The notes: generated from the sequence alone by a model not told the origin. A stretch of DNA of 64,000 nucleotides from Rhodoferax sp. U11-2br (GCF_018619435.1 NZ_JAHFZF010000027.1:1-64000), one strand, 5' to 3'. Shown: positions 16,717 through 25,926, counted from the first letter of the stretch. Translations and numbers: made by a program.

Positions 16717-17880
16717 ATGTCAGAACAGCCGCCCTCGCCCACCACGCTTGCGGCCAAGCCTACACACCCGGATTTGTCTGCACTGATGGCGAGCCGCCCC
16801 AGGCAGGTGCCGGTGACGACCTGCTTGCTGCTGTTCAATCTGGGGGTTTTTGGCCTGATGCTGGCTTTTGGGGGCAGTGTTTGGCAGACCTCGACCACGG
16901 TGCCGCTGGCTTGGGGTGCCAACTTTGGCCCGGCCACACAGGACGGCCAGTGGTGGCGCCTGGTCACCGCGATGTGTGTGCACTTTGGGGTGTTGCACCT
17001 GGGCCTGAATATGCTGGCGCTGTGGGATGTGGGCCGACTGGTGGAACGCCTGTTTGGGCGGTGGCGGTTCTTGCTGCTGTACCTGGGCGGCGGTGTGTTG
17101 GGCAACCTGCTGTCTTTGGTAGTACAGGGCAATCAGGCGGTGTCGGGCGGGGCGTCAGGGGCTATTTTTGGGCTGTACGGGGCGCTGCTGGTGTTTTTGG
17201 TGCGCGAGCGCAAGCAAGTGGAGCGACGCGAATTCAGATGGATGTTTGGTGCGGCGGTGATTTTTACCGTGCTGACGCTGGGTATGGGCCAGGTGGTGCA
17301 TGGTATTGACAACGCAGCGCATCTGGGGGGGCTGGCTGGCGGGGCGATTTTTGGCAGTTTGCTGGCGCGCCCTTTGTCAGCAAGCAGCCCGTCGCCGAGA
17401 CGCTGGTGGGCGGCGGCTTGTCTGGTTGTAGGGGTAACAGTTTTGCTGCAGCGACTGCCCGAGCCGCGTTACCTGATGGGCAATGAGATGCGGGCACGTG
17501 CCGCGATACAGCAGTTTTTGAATGCTGACCGACTGGCAACTGCCCAATGGGGGTCGATTCTGGCGAAGGGTCGGCAACAGGGTGTGTCGTTTGACGAGCT
17601 GGCGGGCAACATCGACAACCGGGTGACCCGTCTCTATGTGCACAGTTTTGAGCAGCTGATGGCAGCCGACCCGGGGCCCGAGGCGCCATCGGCCCGAACC
17701 CTGGAAGCCCTGCAGGATTACGCATCGGCCCGTGCACAGGCCTCACATGAGATGGCGCAAGACCTGCGCAGCAAGAATTTTGGAAAAATCAACAAGGCAC
17801 TGACCAGGCCACCGGCCCTGCCACGCCCGCCACCGGCGATGCAGGCGCCAGCCCGCCAAACTAAGGGACGGGATGACTGA
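16717..17880 (+). CDS. Rhomboid family intramembrane serine protease
   Basis: 387 residues from the ATG at 16717, 8 bases after the upstream stop. A longer frame overlapping the regulator was rejected. The rhomboid core (about 35-235) shows the HxxxN motif H94/N98, the nucleophile S147 in GGASGAIFG, and the catalytic H202 in NAAHLGGLAGG. About six membrane helices are evident. The C-terminal about 150 residues are soluble and of unknown role, ending in a Pro/Ala-rich tail. Location beside PEP-CTERM genes suggests but does not show a role in surface-protein processing. It is followed by a strong terminator. Confidence 0.9.
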   Translation: MSEQPPSPTTLAAKPTHPDLSALMASRPRQVPVTTCLLLFNLGVFGLMLAFGGSVWQTSTTVPLAWGANFGPATQDGQWWRLVTAMCVHFGVLHLGLNMLALWDVGRLVERLFGRWRFLLLYLGGGVLGNLLSLVVQGNQAVSGGASGAIFGLYGALLVFLVRERKQVERREFRWMFGAAVIFTVLTLGMGQVVHGIDNAAHLGGLAGGAIFGSLLARPLSASSPSPRRWWAAACLVVGVTVLLQRLPEPRYLMGNEMRARAAIQQFLNADRLATAQWGSILAKGRQQGVSFDELAGNIDNRVTRLYVHSFEQLMAADPGPEAPSARTLEALQDYASARAQASHEMAQDLRSKNFGKINKALTRPPALPRPPPAMQAPARQTKGRDD

Positions 17881-17883
17881 TAT

Positions 17884-17916
17884 AAAAAAAGCGCCTGTAA
17901 AAAGGCGCTTTTTTAT
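17884..17916. terminator. Bidirectional intrinsic terminator
   Basis: Stem AAAGCGCC / GGCGCTTT with loop TGTAAAAA, followed by T-run on the plus strand and by the complementary A-run on the left. It ends the rhomboid transcript and can end the tRNA-Ser transcript coming from the right. Confidence 0.85.
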
Positions 17917-17925
17917 CTGACTGTC

Positions 17926-18015
17926 TGGCGGAGCAGGGGGGATTCGAACCCCCGGGGGATTTTACTCCCCGCACGCTTTCCAGGCGTGTGACTTAAACCA
18001 CTCATCCACCGCTCC
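17926..18015 (-). tRNA. tRNA-Ser(GGA)
   Basis: On the minus strand the acceptor GGAGCGG (18015-18009) pairs with CTGCTCC (17936-17930, one G-T pair). The discriminator base is followed by an encoded CCA (17928-17926). The anticodon loop sits in GCCTGGAAAGC and reads GGA. A long variable arm (GCGGGGAG...CCCCCGG) and the T-loop GGTTCGAATC are typical of class II tRNA-Ser. Total 90 bases. Confidence 0.95.
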
Positions 18016-18076
18016 GAGCCCGCTATTTTAGCCGACGCAAAGCCCTGTTTTGGCTTTCACCAGACAAGCAGGCAAC

Positions 18077-18103
18077 AAAAAAGCCACCCGAAGGTGGCTT
18101 TTT
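18077..18103. terminator. Intrinsic terminator after the LivJ-type gene
   Basis: Stem AAAGCCACC / GGTGGCTTT with a short CGAA loop, flanked by A and T runs. It lies 16 bases after the stop of the binding-protein gene and upstream of the tRNA. Confidence 0.8.
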
Positions 18104-18118
18104 GAGTGATCTCAATGA

Positions 18119-19246
18119 TCAGTTCAGGGCAACTTTCTTGCCGTCCTTGTAGGTGGACAAGGTCATGGAGGGGTTCTTCATCTCACCAGAGGGTTCAAAC
18201 GCGATGTTTGCGGTCACACCCTTGTAATTGGTTTCGATGATTTTCGGCACATACACTTTGGGGTCGGTCGAGTTGGCGCGCTTCATGGCATCTACCAAAA
18301 CGAAGGTTGCGTCGTAGGTGTACGGGCTGTAGATCTGGAACTGACCTGGGAACTTGGCATCGTACTTGGCCTTCCAGGCGGTGCCGCCTGGCATTTTGGC
18401 GATGGACGAACCACCTTCAGCACAAATCACGCCGTCCAGGCTCTTGGCACCCGAAGCGATCTTGACGATCTCGGTGGTGCAGATGCCATCACCGCCAAAG
18501 AATTTGACGCTGGACAGACCCAGTTGGTCCATCTGACGCAGCATGGCACCGGCTTGGGCGTCCATACCGCCGTAGAAAATACCGTCAGGTTTCTTGGACT
18601 TGATGGCTGTCAAAATCGCCATGAAGTCGGTGGCTTTGTCGGTGGTGAACTGTTGGTCAACAATTTCGATGCCTTTGGTTTTTGCGATTTTTGCAAAAAC
18701 TTCAGCAACGCCCTGGCCGTAGGCTGTACGGTCATCGATCACGGCGATCTTCTTGAGTTTCAGGGTGTCTGCCGCGTAAAACGCCAAGCCAGCGCCCAGG
18801 GCGTTGTCATTGGCAATGATGCGGTAGGTGGTTTTGTAACCTGGTTTGGTCAGGTTGGGGTTGGTTGCAGCGCCTGTGATGTGAGGGATACCACAGTCGT
18901 TATAGATTTTTGAAGCCGGGATGGTTGTGCCGGAGTTCAAGTGACCCACCACACCAGAGACTTTGGCATCGCACAGTTTTTGTGCAACAGCTGTGCCCTG
19001 TTTTGGGTCAGCTGCGTCGTCTTCAGCTGCAATTTCGAACTTGATGGTTTTGCCACCGATGACCACTTTTTGTGCATTCAGGTCTTCAATGGCCATACGC
19101 ACGCCGTTTTCATTGTCTTTGCCGTAGTGGGCTTGACCACCGGACATGGGAGCCACGTGACCAATCTTGACCACTTCTTGTGCAAGAGCAACACCAGCAA
19201 CAGCAGCAATAGCTGCGGCAACAGTCAACTTCAATTTCATTTGCAT
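18119..19246 (-). CDS. Branched-chain amino acid ABC transporter substrate-binding protein (LivJ-like)
   Basis: 375 residues from the ATG at 19246, which has GGAG 7 bases upstream. A signal peptide (about 1-23, ending ALA) is followed by the two-lobed periplasmic binding fold of the Leu/Ile/Val-binding family, with the early motif KIGHVAPMSGGQAHYGKDNE. It would capture branched-chain or similar amino acids in the periplasm. No permease or ATPase genes (livHMGF) are nearby, so it is an orphan that must work with a transporter encoded elsewhere. The true ligand is uncertain. Confidence 0.9.
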   Translation of the reverse strand: MQMKLKLTVAAAIAAVAGVALAQEVVKIGHVAPMSGGQAHYGKDNENGVRMAIEDLNAQKVVIGGKTIKFEIAAEDDAADPKQGTAVAQKLCDAKVSGVVGHLNSGTTIPASKIYNDCGIPHITGAATNPNLTKPGYKTTYRIIANDNALGAGLAFYAADTLKLKKIAVIDDRTAYGQGVAEVFAKIAKTKGIEIVDQQFTTDKATDFMAILTAIKSKKPDGIFYGGMDAQAGAMLRQMDQLGLSSVKFFGGDGICTTEIVKIASGAKSLDGVICAEGGSSIAKMPGGTAWKAKYDAKFPGQFQIYSPYTYDATFVLVDAMKRANSTDPKVYVPKIIETNYKGVTANIAFEPSGEMKNPSMTLSTYKDGKKVALN

Positions 19247-19375
19247 AGACAACTCCAGGTTAAAAATAATTGTGAATTGAATAATTCAGCAACATCAACC
19301 ATACAGCAATTTTTGCGCCAGCTTCATAGGGTAGACACCAAGATCCTCAAGATAAATTGGCGGTCTTGACGCAGC

Positions 19376-19687
19376 TCAATTTGGGGATTCTGGAGGCTTG
19401 TGTTGGTCTAGCGCGTCCAGCACCGATTGACGGACCATCATGTCCATCTCGTTTTGCAATCTGGCACGCACGTCATCCCATTGTTTGGCCACCAGACTGC
19501 GTACCAAGCGCTCGAACTCTTCCTGCAGCCTGCGCTCGAAAATCGGTTGAACCTGGCTTTGCACCTGATCGATCAGCGTCTCGACCTCGGGCCTGACCAG
19601 ACGCGCGGTGCTGCTGAGGCTGGCCGGGTCGACCACCTCGGTCAGGGTCGGGATAAACCGCGGCAGCGGTCGTGTGGGAGACGTCAC
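19376..19687 (-). CDS. Conserved small protein downstream of holC, function unknown
   Basis: 103 residues. The start overlaps the holC stop by 4 bases (ATGA), so it is likely translated with holC. The sequence is charged and helical (LIDQVQSQVQPIFERRLQEE), consistent with a short coiled coil, with no signal peptide or membrane segment. I do not recognise a named family. Its position after pepA-holC suggests simple co-transcription rather than a DNA polymerase role. Confidence 0.7.
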   Translation of the reverse strand: MTSPTRPLPRFIPTLTEVVDPASLSSTARLVRPEVETLIDQVQSQVQPIFERRLQEEFERLVRSLVAKQWDDVRARLQNEMDMMVRQSVLDALDQHKPPESPN

Positions 19688-20118
19688 GGCGCCGTCCTGT
19701 GGCCAAGATCGTGCTGAACCAGTTTTAAACCAGCCTGGGTGTAGTGTTTCCAGCGCAGACGTGCCTGGCTTCGCTCGACCGGGTCAGAGGTGACAACCTC
19801 AATCACGCGGTCAAACCCTTGGGCCCCCTGCGGTACCGATTCGGCAAGATTGATGAGCACATCCCGCACAGCCACACCGTCCAGCGACTCACACAACAAC
19901 ACTGGTGAGCGGTGTGCCAGCGGCGCCGGGTCAGAACCGTGGCAATGGGGCAGGAACTCGGTGGCAGACAAGGCCCACAGATCACGGTCAAGTTGTGCCA
20001 GGGTGTCCTGCGGCCCGGTCACCACCAGCCGATTGCCCGCCGCAACCGCTTTGCGCACCAAACGGCAGGTGTAGTGCAGGCGATTGTCCACGTTGAAGTG
20101 GAAGGCGGCTGTGCTCAC
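19684..20118 (-). CDS. holC: DNA polymerase III subunit chi
   Basis: 144 residues from a GTG at 20118, overlapping the pepA stop (GTGAGC contains the TGA). An upstream in-frame ATG lies inside pepA and is less likely. The sequence follows the HolC family: FHFNVDNRLHYTCRLVRKA at the start, LWALSATEFLPHC in the middle and RWKHYTQAGLKLVQHDL near the end. Chi links the clamp loader to single-strand-binding protein. pepA-holC adjacency is common in proteobacteria and supports the call. Confidence 0.9.
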   Translation of the reverse strand: MSTAAFHFNVDNRLHYTCRLVRKAVAAGNRLVVTGPQDTLAQLDRDLWALSATEFLPHCHGSDPAPLAHRSPVLLCESLDGVAVRDVLINLAESVPQGAQGFDRVIEVVTSDPVERSQARLRWKHYTQAGLKLVQHDLGHRTAP

Positions 20119-21569
20119 GCCTGCTTGCCCCGCGTGTCTAGCGCCATGAGGTAGTCCACCAGCAAACCCACCGGGCGACCTGTGGCACCTTTGGCGGCAC
20201 CACTTTTCCACGCGGTGCCAGCAATATCAAGATGGGCCCACGGAAACTTGTCGGTGAACCGTTGCAAGAACTTGGCGGCAGTGATGGCGCCGCCGGGACG
20301 ACCACCCACATTGGCCACGTCGGCAAAACTGCTTTTGAGGCCTTCGGCATAGTCGTCGTCCAGCGGCATTGGCCAGCACAGGTCTTGTGAGGACTCGCCC
20401 GCCCGCACCAAGGCGGCAGACAGTGCCTGGTTGGTGGTGAACATGCCGCTGCGCACAGCACCCAGTGCGATCACACACGCGCCGGTCAAGGTGGCAATGT
20501 CAACGACCGCTTGGGGTTTAAAACGCTCGGCATACGTGAGGGCGTCACACAAGACCAGTCGGCCTTCCGCGTCCGTATTGAGGATTTCGATGGTTTGGCC
20601 ACCCATGCTGGTGACCACGTCACCGGGTTTGACCGAGCGCCCGCTGGGCAGGTTTTCACAGGCGGGGATCAAGCCAACAACATTGATGCCGGGTTGCAAC
20701 TCAGCCAGGGCACGGAACACACCGAGCACGCTGGCGGCGCCACACATGTCAAATTTCATCTCGTCCATCTCAGCCGCAGGCTTGATGGAGATGCCACCGC
20801 TGTCAAAGGTGATGCCCTTGCCGACCAGCACCACCGGTGCGGTGGACTTGGACGCACCGTTGTAGCGCAAAACGATGAAGCGCAAGGGTTCGTCAGAACC
20901 CTGGGCCACGGCCTGGAAGGCGCCCATGCCCAATTTGGCCACCTCTTTGGGGCCAAGCACATCACATTTGATTTTGGGCAGCTCGGCCAGCGCTTGCGCC
21001 ACCCCGGCCAGATGCGTGGGTGTGGCATGGTTGGCAGGACGGTTGCCCCACTCTTTGGCCAGCTCGATCCCGGCAACTGCGGCCGTCGCGCGCTCGAAGT
21101 CGGTACGCAGGGCGGACTCATCGGGCACAACAACATCCGCTTTTTCCAGGCTTCGCGCTTCTGCCTTGGTTTTGGTGGCCGTGTAGGCATAGCTGGCATC
21201 GGCCAGTGTGGTGACCGCCACCCGCAAGGCCTGGGCTGCAGGTTGATTTAAGAACAATAGCGTTAAACCCTTTGATTTTGAGGGCTTGAGCAGTCCAAAG
21301 GCTGCAGACACGGCTTTGCGCACGTCGGTGGCAGCGCCCTCCCCCACGTGCAGCAGCAACAGCCGTGTGCAGGCCAGGCCCTGGGGGCGGTAGATGTCGA
21401 GCATTTGCCCGGCTTTGGCGCTCAGATCACCCGCTTTGAGCACGCGGGCCACCAAAACAGACAAGGCGTCTTTGCCGGGTTTGAAGTCGTTGGTCAAAAG
21501 AACCAATAATGCATCTGTTTTTTCGCTGATGAGGCGAGCTGGGTCCAGAGTTTTGAGAGCAAAGTTCAT
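20115..21569 (-). CDS. pepA: Leucyl aminopeptidase (M17)
   Basis: 484 residues. The M17 catalytic domain is C-terminal, with GKGITFDSGGISIKP (metal/catalytic Lys and Asp) and the signature NTDAEGRLVL. It removes N-terminal residues, preferably Leu, in the cytoplasm using two divalent metals; in E. coli PepA also binds DNA. Residues about 93-109 (LLKPSKSKGLTLLFL) are encoded by a probable copy of the dispersed repeat and may be a lineage-specific insertion. The start lies only 23 bases from the divergent lptF start. GGAAAC is 9 bases upstream of the ATG. Confidence 0.95.
   Translation of the reverse strand: MNFALKTLDPARLISEKTDALLVLLTNDFKPGKDALSVLVARVLKAGDLSAKAGQMLDIYRPQGLACTRLLLLHVGEGAATDVRKAVSAAFGLLKPSKSKGLTLLFLNQPAAQALRVAVTTLADASYAYTATKTKAEARSLEKADVVVPDESALRTDFERATAAVAGIELAKEWGNRPANHATPTHLAGVAQALAELPKIKCDVLGPKEVAKLGMGAFQAVAQGSDEPLRFIVLRYNGASKSTAPVVLVGKGITFDSGGISIKPAAEMDEMKFDMCGAASVLGVFRALAELQPGINVVGLIPACENLPSGRSVKPGDVVTSMGGQTIEILNTDAEGRLVLCDALTYAERFKPQAVVDIATLTGACVIALGAVRSGMFTTNQALSAALVRAGESSQDLCWPMPLDDDYAEGLKSSFADVANVGGRPGGAITAAKFLQRFTDKFPWAHLDIAGTAWKSGAAKGATGRPVGLLVDYLMALDTRGKQA
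21244..21292 (+). repeat. Dispersed mini-repeat, copy inside pepA
   Basis: The plus strand contains AATAGCG-TTAAACCCTTTG, then ATTTTGAGGGCTTGAGC. It lines up with the moeA copy (CATAGCTGCCAGCCCTTTGG, then ATAAAAGGGCTAGAGGC). It encodes PepA residues about 93-109 in frame. Confidence 0.55.
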
Positions 21570-21592
21570 AATCGCAGGTTTCCTTTAGCGCC

Positions 21593-22702
21593 ATGTTATT
21601 CCATTCCTCTTTACGCAAAGAGTTGTCACGCAGTTTTGGCGCAACGCTGGTTGTGCTGGTCACGGTGGTGATGACCATGACCCTGATCCGCACGCTGGGC
21701 CAGGCGTCGCGCGGCAACTTCAACCCGTCTGATGTGACCTTGGTCATGGGTTACACGGTGTTGGCCTACATGCCCACGTTGCTGACCATGAGTCTGTTCA
21801 TTGCCATCATTGCGACACTGTCGCGCATGTACCGAGAGAGCGAGATGGTGATCTGGTTTTGCAGTGGCAAAGGCCTGAGCACATTGCTATCGCCCTTGAT
21901 GCGCTTTTCCTGGCCGGTGTTTGCGCTGGTGGCGGCATTGGCTCTGTTGGTGTTGCCCTGGTCCAACCTGCGCATCGAGAACCTGCGTGACCAGTATGAG
22001 CAACGCGGTGATCTGGACCGTGTCGAGCCTGGACAGTTTCAGGAGTCTGGCAATGGGAACCGAGTCTTTTTTGTGGAAAAGACCACCGAAGGAGAGGTGA
22101 CGGGCTCGAATGTTTTTATTGCCTCGACCGAGCGCGGCAAAGAAACCGTGACCTCGGCGCGCAGCGGTCGCATCGAGTTGCTGCCGCAGGGGCAATTTTT
22201 GATGCTCAGCAACGGCCAACGGCTTGAAAGCACGGTGGGTGCCCAGAATCTGAAAGTCAGTGACTTCGAGCTGTACGGCACCAAAATCAGCAGCAATGTG
22301 ACGGGTTACGACAGCATCACCGCCGTGGACACGCTGACCACGTTGGAACTGCTGGAGAACCTGACGCCTTTGCATTTGGGAGAGCTGTCGTGGCGCCTGG
22401 GGCTGATGTTTGCCGCGATCAACCTAGTCATCATTGGTGTGGCGATTTCCAGTGTGAACCCCCGGGCCAACAAAAGTGCCAACGTGGTGCTGGCCCTGTT
22501 CACCTTTGTGGTGTATTTCAACCTGTTGAAACTGGGGCAAAGCTGGATCGCGGCGGGTCTGCTGTCGTTTACAAGCTACCTGCTGCTGCTACACGGCAGC
22601 GTGTTTGTGCTGGCCACACTGTGGCTGGCCAAAGGACACAACAACTGGCACTGGAAAAACCTGTTCCCACGCCGCCCAGCCAGCCCGGAGGTGACCCGGT
22701 GA
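21593..22702 (+). CDS. lptF: LPS export system permease LptF
   Basis: 369 residues of the YjgP/YjgQ family: three N-terminal membrane helices, a central periplasmic beta-jellyroll (about 130-250) and three C-terminal helices. With LptG and LptB it extracts lipopolysaccharide from the inner membrane and passes it to the LptC-A-D bridge. lptG overlaps its stop by 4 bases. The gene starts 23 bases from pepA on the other strand, so the two promoters must overlap or extend into the coding regions. Confidence 0.93.
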   Translation: MLFHSSLRKELSRSFGATLVVLVTVVMTMTLIRTLGQASRGNFNPSDVTLVMGYTVLAYMPTLLTMSLFIAIIATLSRMYRESEMVIWFCSGKGLSTLLSPLMRFSWPVFALVAALALLVLPWSNLRIENLRDQYEQRGDLDRVEPGQFQESGNGNRVFFVEKTTEGEVTGSNVFIASTERGKETVTSARSGRIELLPQGQFLMLSNGQRLESTVGAQNLKVSDFELYGTKISSNVTGYDSITAVDTLTTLELLENLTPLHLGELSWRLGLMFAAINLVIIGVAISSVNPRANKSANVVLALFTFVVYFNLLKLGQSWIAAGLLSFTSYLLLLHGSVFVLATLWLAKGHNNWHWKNLFPRRPASPEVTR

Positions 22703-23805
22703 AAACCTTACGACGGCTTCTTTACAACGAGGTGATCCGCGCCGTTCTTTTTGTGGTGCTGGGTTTCATGTCGCTGTTTTTCTTCTTCGACTTCATTGCC
22801 GAAGTCAAGGCGGTGACACAGTACGCCGACAAAGGTTACACGCTGTTGCGCGGCTTGACCTACGTGGTGCTGATGATTCCGAACCATCTTTATGAGTTGA
22901 TGCCGATTGCGGTGCTGATCGGCACCATTTTTGTGATGGCCCGTCTGGCACAGAGCTCGGAGTACACCATTTTGCGCACCAGCGGGCTCGACCCCTGGCG
23001 GGCTTTGAGGGCGCTGTTGACGTTGGGCCTGGGGTTTGTGCTGCTGACTTTTGCGATTGGCGACTATGCCTCCCCTGCAGCTGACCGAGCTGCGCAGCTC
23101 CTGAAAGCGCGTTACACCGGCCACATCACCGTGGGCCAAACCGGTGCCTGGCTCAAGGAAAGACAAGCCTATGGCACTTATGCGGTGAATGTGGGCAAGC
23201 TGGCATCGGATGGCAGCCTGCTGTCGGTGCGGATTTTTGAGTTCAATAACCGCGGCATGCTGGCCTCGATGACTCAGGGCAAGTCTGCCCGCATTCAGGA
23301 TGACGAAGCCTGGCTGCTTGATGAGGTGAGCCGCACCGAGTTCACCATCAGCGACACGGACCGGGGTGAAATCGCGCGCCTGAGCTTGCCCTCCATGCGC
23401 TGGCCCAACAGCATCAGTGCCGAAATGGTGTCGGCCGCCCTGCTCAAGCCCGAGCACATGAACACCTATGACCTGTTTCAGTACATTCAGCATTTACAAG
23501 CCAACCAGCAAACCGCCCAGCGTTATGAAATCGAGTTTTGGCGCAAGGTGTTTTACCCCTTGAGCTGCCTGGTGATGGTGGTGCTGGCTTTGCCGTTTGC
23601 GTACCTGCATTTCCGCTCAGGCGGCATTGCCACATATGTTTTTGGTGGTGTGATGGCAGGCATCAGTTTCTTTTTGCTCAACAATGTGTTTGGCTTCATC
23701 GGCAACCTGCAAAACTGGCAACCCTGGCTGGCAGCGGCTGTGCCCGGCATCATCTATTCGGTGCTGTCGCTGACGGCATTTGCCTGGCTGGTACTGCGAC
23801 GATAG
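22699..23805 (+). CDS. lptG: LPS export system permease LptG
   Basis: 368 residues from a GTG at 22699 that overlaps the lptF stop (GTGA); a much longer frame inside lptF is rejected. It has the same YjgP/YjgQ layout as LptF: membrane helices near 12-32, 60-80 and 98-118, a periplasmic domain, then three C-terminal helices. It forms the heterodimeric LptFG permease. cysB begins 13 bases after its stop. Confidence 0.93.
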   Translation: MKTLRRLLYNEVIRAVLFVVLGFMSLFFFFDFIAEVKAVTQYADKGYTLLRGLTYVVLMIPNHLYELMPIAVLIGTIFVMARLAQSSEYTILRTSGLDPWRALRALLTLGLGFVLLTFAIGDYASPAADRAAQLLKARYTGHITVGQTGAWLKERQAYGTYAVNVGKLASDGSLLSVRIFEFNNRGMLASMTQGKSARIQDDEAWLLDEVSRTEFTISDTDRGEIARLSLPSMRWPNSISAEMVSAALLKPEHMNTYDLFQYIQHLQANQQTAQRYEIEFWRKVFYPLSCLVMVVLALPFAYLHFRSGGIATYVFGGVMAGISFFLLNNVFGFIGNLQNWQPWLAAAVPGIIYSVLSLTAFAWLVLRR

Positions 23806-23818
23806 TGGACAACTCACC

Positions 23819-24772
23819 ATGAACCTGCACCAATTCCGATTTGTCCAAGAGGCCGTCCGGCGTAACCTCAACCTCACCGAGGCGGCCAAAGCCCTGCACA
23901 CCTCCCAGCCAGGTGTGTCCAAAGCCATCATTGAGCTCGAAGATGAGCTTGGCATCGAGATTTTTGCGCGCCACGGCAAACGGCTCAAACGCGTCACCGA
24001 GCCCGGCCAGCAAGTGCTCAAAAGCATCGAGATCATCCTGCGTGAGGTGGGCAACCTCAAGCGTATTGGGGAACAGCACTGCCTGGGTGACAGTGGCACC
24101 CTGTCGATTGCCACCACCCACACCCAGGCGCGTTATTTCCTGCCCGAGCCGGTGGCCAAGCTGCGCCAGAACTTTCCCAAGGTCAACATCAGCCTGCACC
24201 AAGGGTCACCCGACCAGGTGGCGCGCATGGTGATTGATGAGGTGGCCGAGATTGGCATTGCCACCGAGTCGCTGGCCAACCATGACGAGCTGGTCACCCT
24301 GCCCTGTTATGAATGGCAACACGTGTTGGTGCTGCCCGCAGGCCACCCCTTGGCCGCCAAGGAGCACATCACCCTGGAAGACGTGGCCAAGGAACCCCTG
24401 GTGACCTACCACCCCTCCTACAGCGGGCGCACCCGCATCGACCGGGCTTTTGCCACGCGCAAGCTCGAGCCCCGCATTGCGCTTGAAGCGATTGACTCTG
24501 ACGTGATCAAGACCTATGTGCGCCTGGGTCTGGGGGTTGGCATTGCCGCCGAACTGTCAGTGCGCGACGTGCTGGAAGAAGGCAGCAGCAGCGCGCTGGT
24601 GATCAAACCCGCTGGCCACCTGTTTGGCCAGAACGTGGCGCGGGTGGCCTTCAAACGGGGAGCCTACCTGCGCCAATATGTCTACCAATTTGCCGAATTG
24701 CTGAGCAACCGGCTCGATCGCCACCTGGTGGCACGCGCCATGACCGGCCACATCAACGACTACGAACTCTGA
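23819..24772 (+). CDS. cysB: LysR-type regulator CysB
   Basis: 317 residues from ATG at 23819 (MNLHQFRFV). The N-terminal winged helix-turn-helix (LNLTEAAKALHTSQPGVSKA) and the effector domain with TTHTQARYFLP and TYHPSYSGRTRID match CysB/Cbl-type regulators of sulfate assimilation. These respond to O-acetylserine or N-acetylserine. It follows lptG by 13 bases and precedes an aminotransferase gene by 2 bases, so it may be co-transcribed with both. CysB versus Cbl cannot be fully separated by eye. Confidence 0.88.
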   Translation: MNLHQFRFVQEAVRRNLNLTEAAKALHTSQPGVSKAIIELEDELGIEIFARHGKRLKRVTEPGQQVLKSIEIILREVGNLKRIGEQHCLGDSGTLSIATTHTQARYFLPEPVAKLRQNFPKVNISLHQGSPDQVARMVIDEVAEIGIATESLANHDELVTLPCYEWQHVLVLPAGHPLAAKEHITLEDVAKEPLVTYHPSYSGRTRIDRAFATRKLEPRIALEAIDSDVIKTYVRLGLGVGIAAELSVRDVLEEGSSSALVIKPAGHLFGQNVARVAFKRGAYLRQYVYQFAELLSNRLDRHLVARAMTGHINDYEL

Positions 24773-24774
24773 GC

Positions 24775-25926
24775 ATGCCCTGCCCTACCCTGATCTCCAG
24801 ATTGCCGAACGTCGGCACCACCATCTTTACCGTCATGTCGGCGCTGGCCTCTGAGAAAAATGCCGTCAACCTGGGCCAGGGTTTCCCGGACTTTGCCTGT
24901 GACCCCCAACTGGTGGACGCCGTGACCCACGCCTTGCAGCAGGGCCTGAACCAGTACCCGCCGATGGCCGGTGTGCCTGCGCTGCGTGAAGCGGTCGCTA
25001 CCAAGCTGGAAGCACTGTATGGCCGTTCCTATTCGGCTGCAAGCGAAATCACCATCACAGCCGGGGCCACACAGGCGATTCTCACCAGCATCCTGGCGGT
25101 GGTTCACCCGGGTGATGAGGTGATTGTGCTGGAGCCCTGTTACGACAGTTATGTGCCCAACATCGAGCTCGCCGGTGGTGTGGTGGTGCGCGTGCCTTTG
25201 AAGCCGGGCACGTTTCGCCCCGACTTTGAACGGATTGCCGCAGCCCTGACACCACGCACCCGTGCCATCCTGATCAACAGCCCACACAACCCGAGCGGCA
25301 CAACCTGGACAGCGCATGAGATGCAGCAACTGGAAACTCTGCTGGCACCCACCAACGTGCTGCTGATCAGCGATGAGGTCTATGAACACATGGTGTTTGA
25401 CGGCCAGGTACACCAGAGTGCAGCCCGGTTTGCAGGCCTGGCTGAGCGTGCGTTTGTGATCTCCAGCTTTGGCAAAACCTACCACGTGACCGGCTGGAAG
25501 GTGGGTTATGTGGCGGCGCCTGCGGCGCTGATGGCCGAATTTCGCAAGGTGCACCAGTTCAATGTATTCACGGTGAACACCCCGGTGCAGTATGCGCTGG
25601 CCCACTACATGGCCGACCCGGCGCCTTACCTGAACCTGCCCGATTTTTACCAGCAAAAACGTGACCTGTTTCGCGCCGGACTGGCCAAAACACGCTTCAA
25701 ACTGCTGCCGTGTGAGGGCACTTACTTTCAGTCGGTGGACACCTCGGCAGTCAACGACCTGGGTGAAGCAGACTTTTGCAAATGGCTGACGTCTGAAGTG
25801 GGAGTGGCGGCGATTCCGCTGTCGGCGTTTTATGGCAACGGATTTGACCAGCGGGTGGTCCGCTTCTGCTTTGCCAAGAAAACAGAGACTCTGGAACTGG
25901 CGCTGGAAAAGCTCCAGGCCATTTGA
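24775..25926 (+). CDS. Methionine-type aminotransferase (PLP-dependent class I/II)
   Basis: 383 residues with the fold-type I aminotransferase signatures: NPHNPSG-like INSPHNPSGTTW, LLISDEVYEHMVF, and the PLP-binding Lys in SSFGKTYHVTGWK. The pattern YQFNVFTVNTP near residue 263 resembles the YbdL/methionine aminotransferase group, which transaminates Met with 2-oxo acids. It starts 2 bases after cysB, an association with sulfur amino acid metabolism. Substrate choice is inference. Confidence 0.85.
   Translation: MPCPTLISRLPNVGTTIFTVMSALASEKNAVNLGQGFPDFACDPQLVDAVTHALQQGLNQYPPMAGVPALREAVATKLEALYGRSYSAASEITITAGATQAILTSILAVVHPGDEVIVLEPCYDSYVPNIELAGGVVVRVPLKPGTFRPDFERIAAALTPRTRAILINSPHNPSGTTWTAHEMQQLETLLAPTNVLLISDEVYEHMVFDGQVHQSAARFAGLAERAFVISSFGKTYHVTGWKVGYVAAPAALMAEFRKVHQFNVFTVNTPVQYALAHYMADPAPYLNLPDFYQQKRDLFRAGLAKTRFKLLPCEGTYFQSVDTSAVNDLGEADFCKWLTSEVGVAAIPLSAFYGNGFDQRVVRFCFAKKTETLELALEKLQAI

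Noticed and set aside
22390-22698. N-terminal extension of LptG
   Set aside because: The extension lies in the lptF coding region in another frame; the GTG at 22699 in a GTGA overlap fits LptG homologues.
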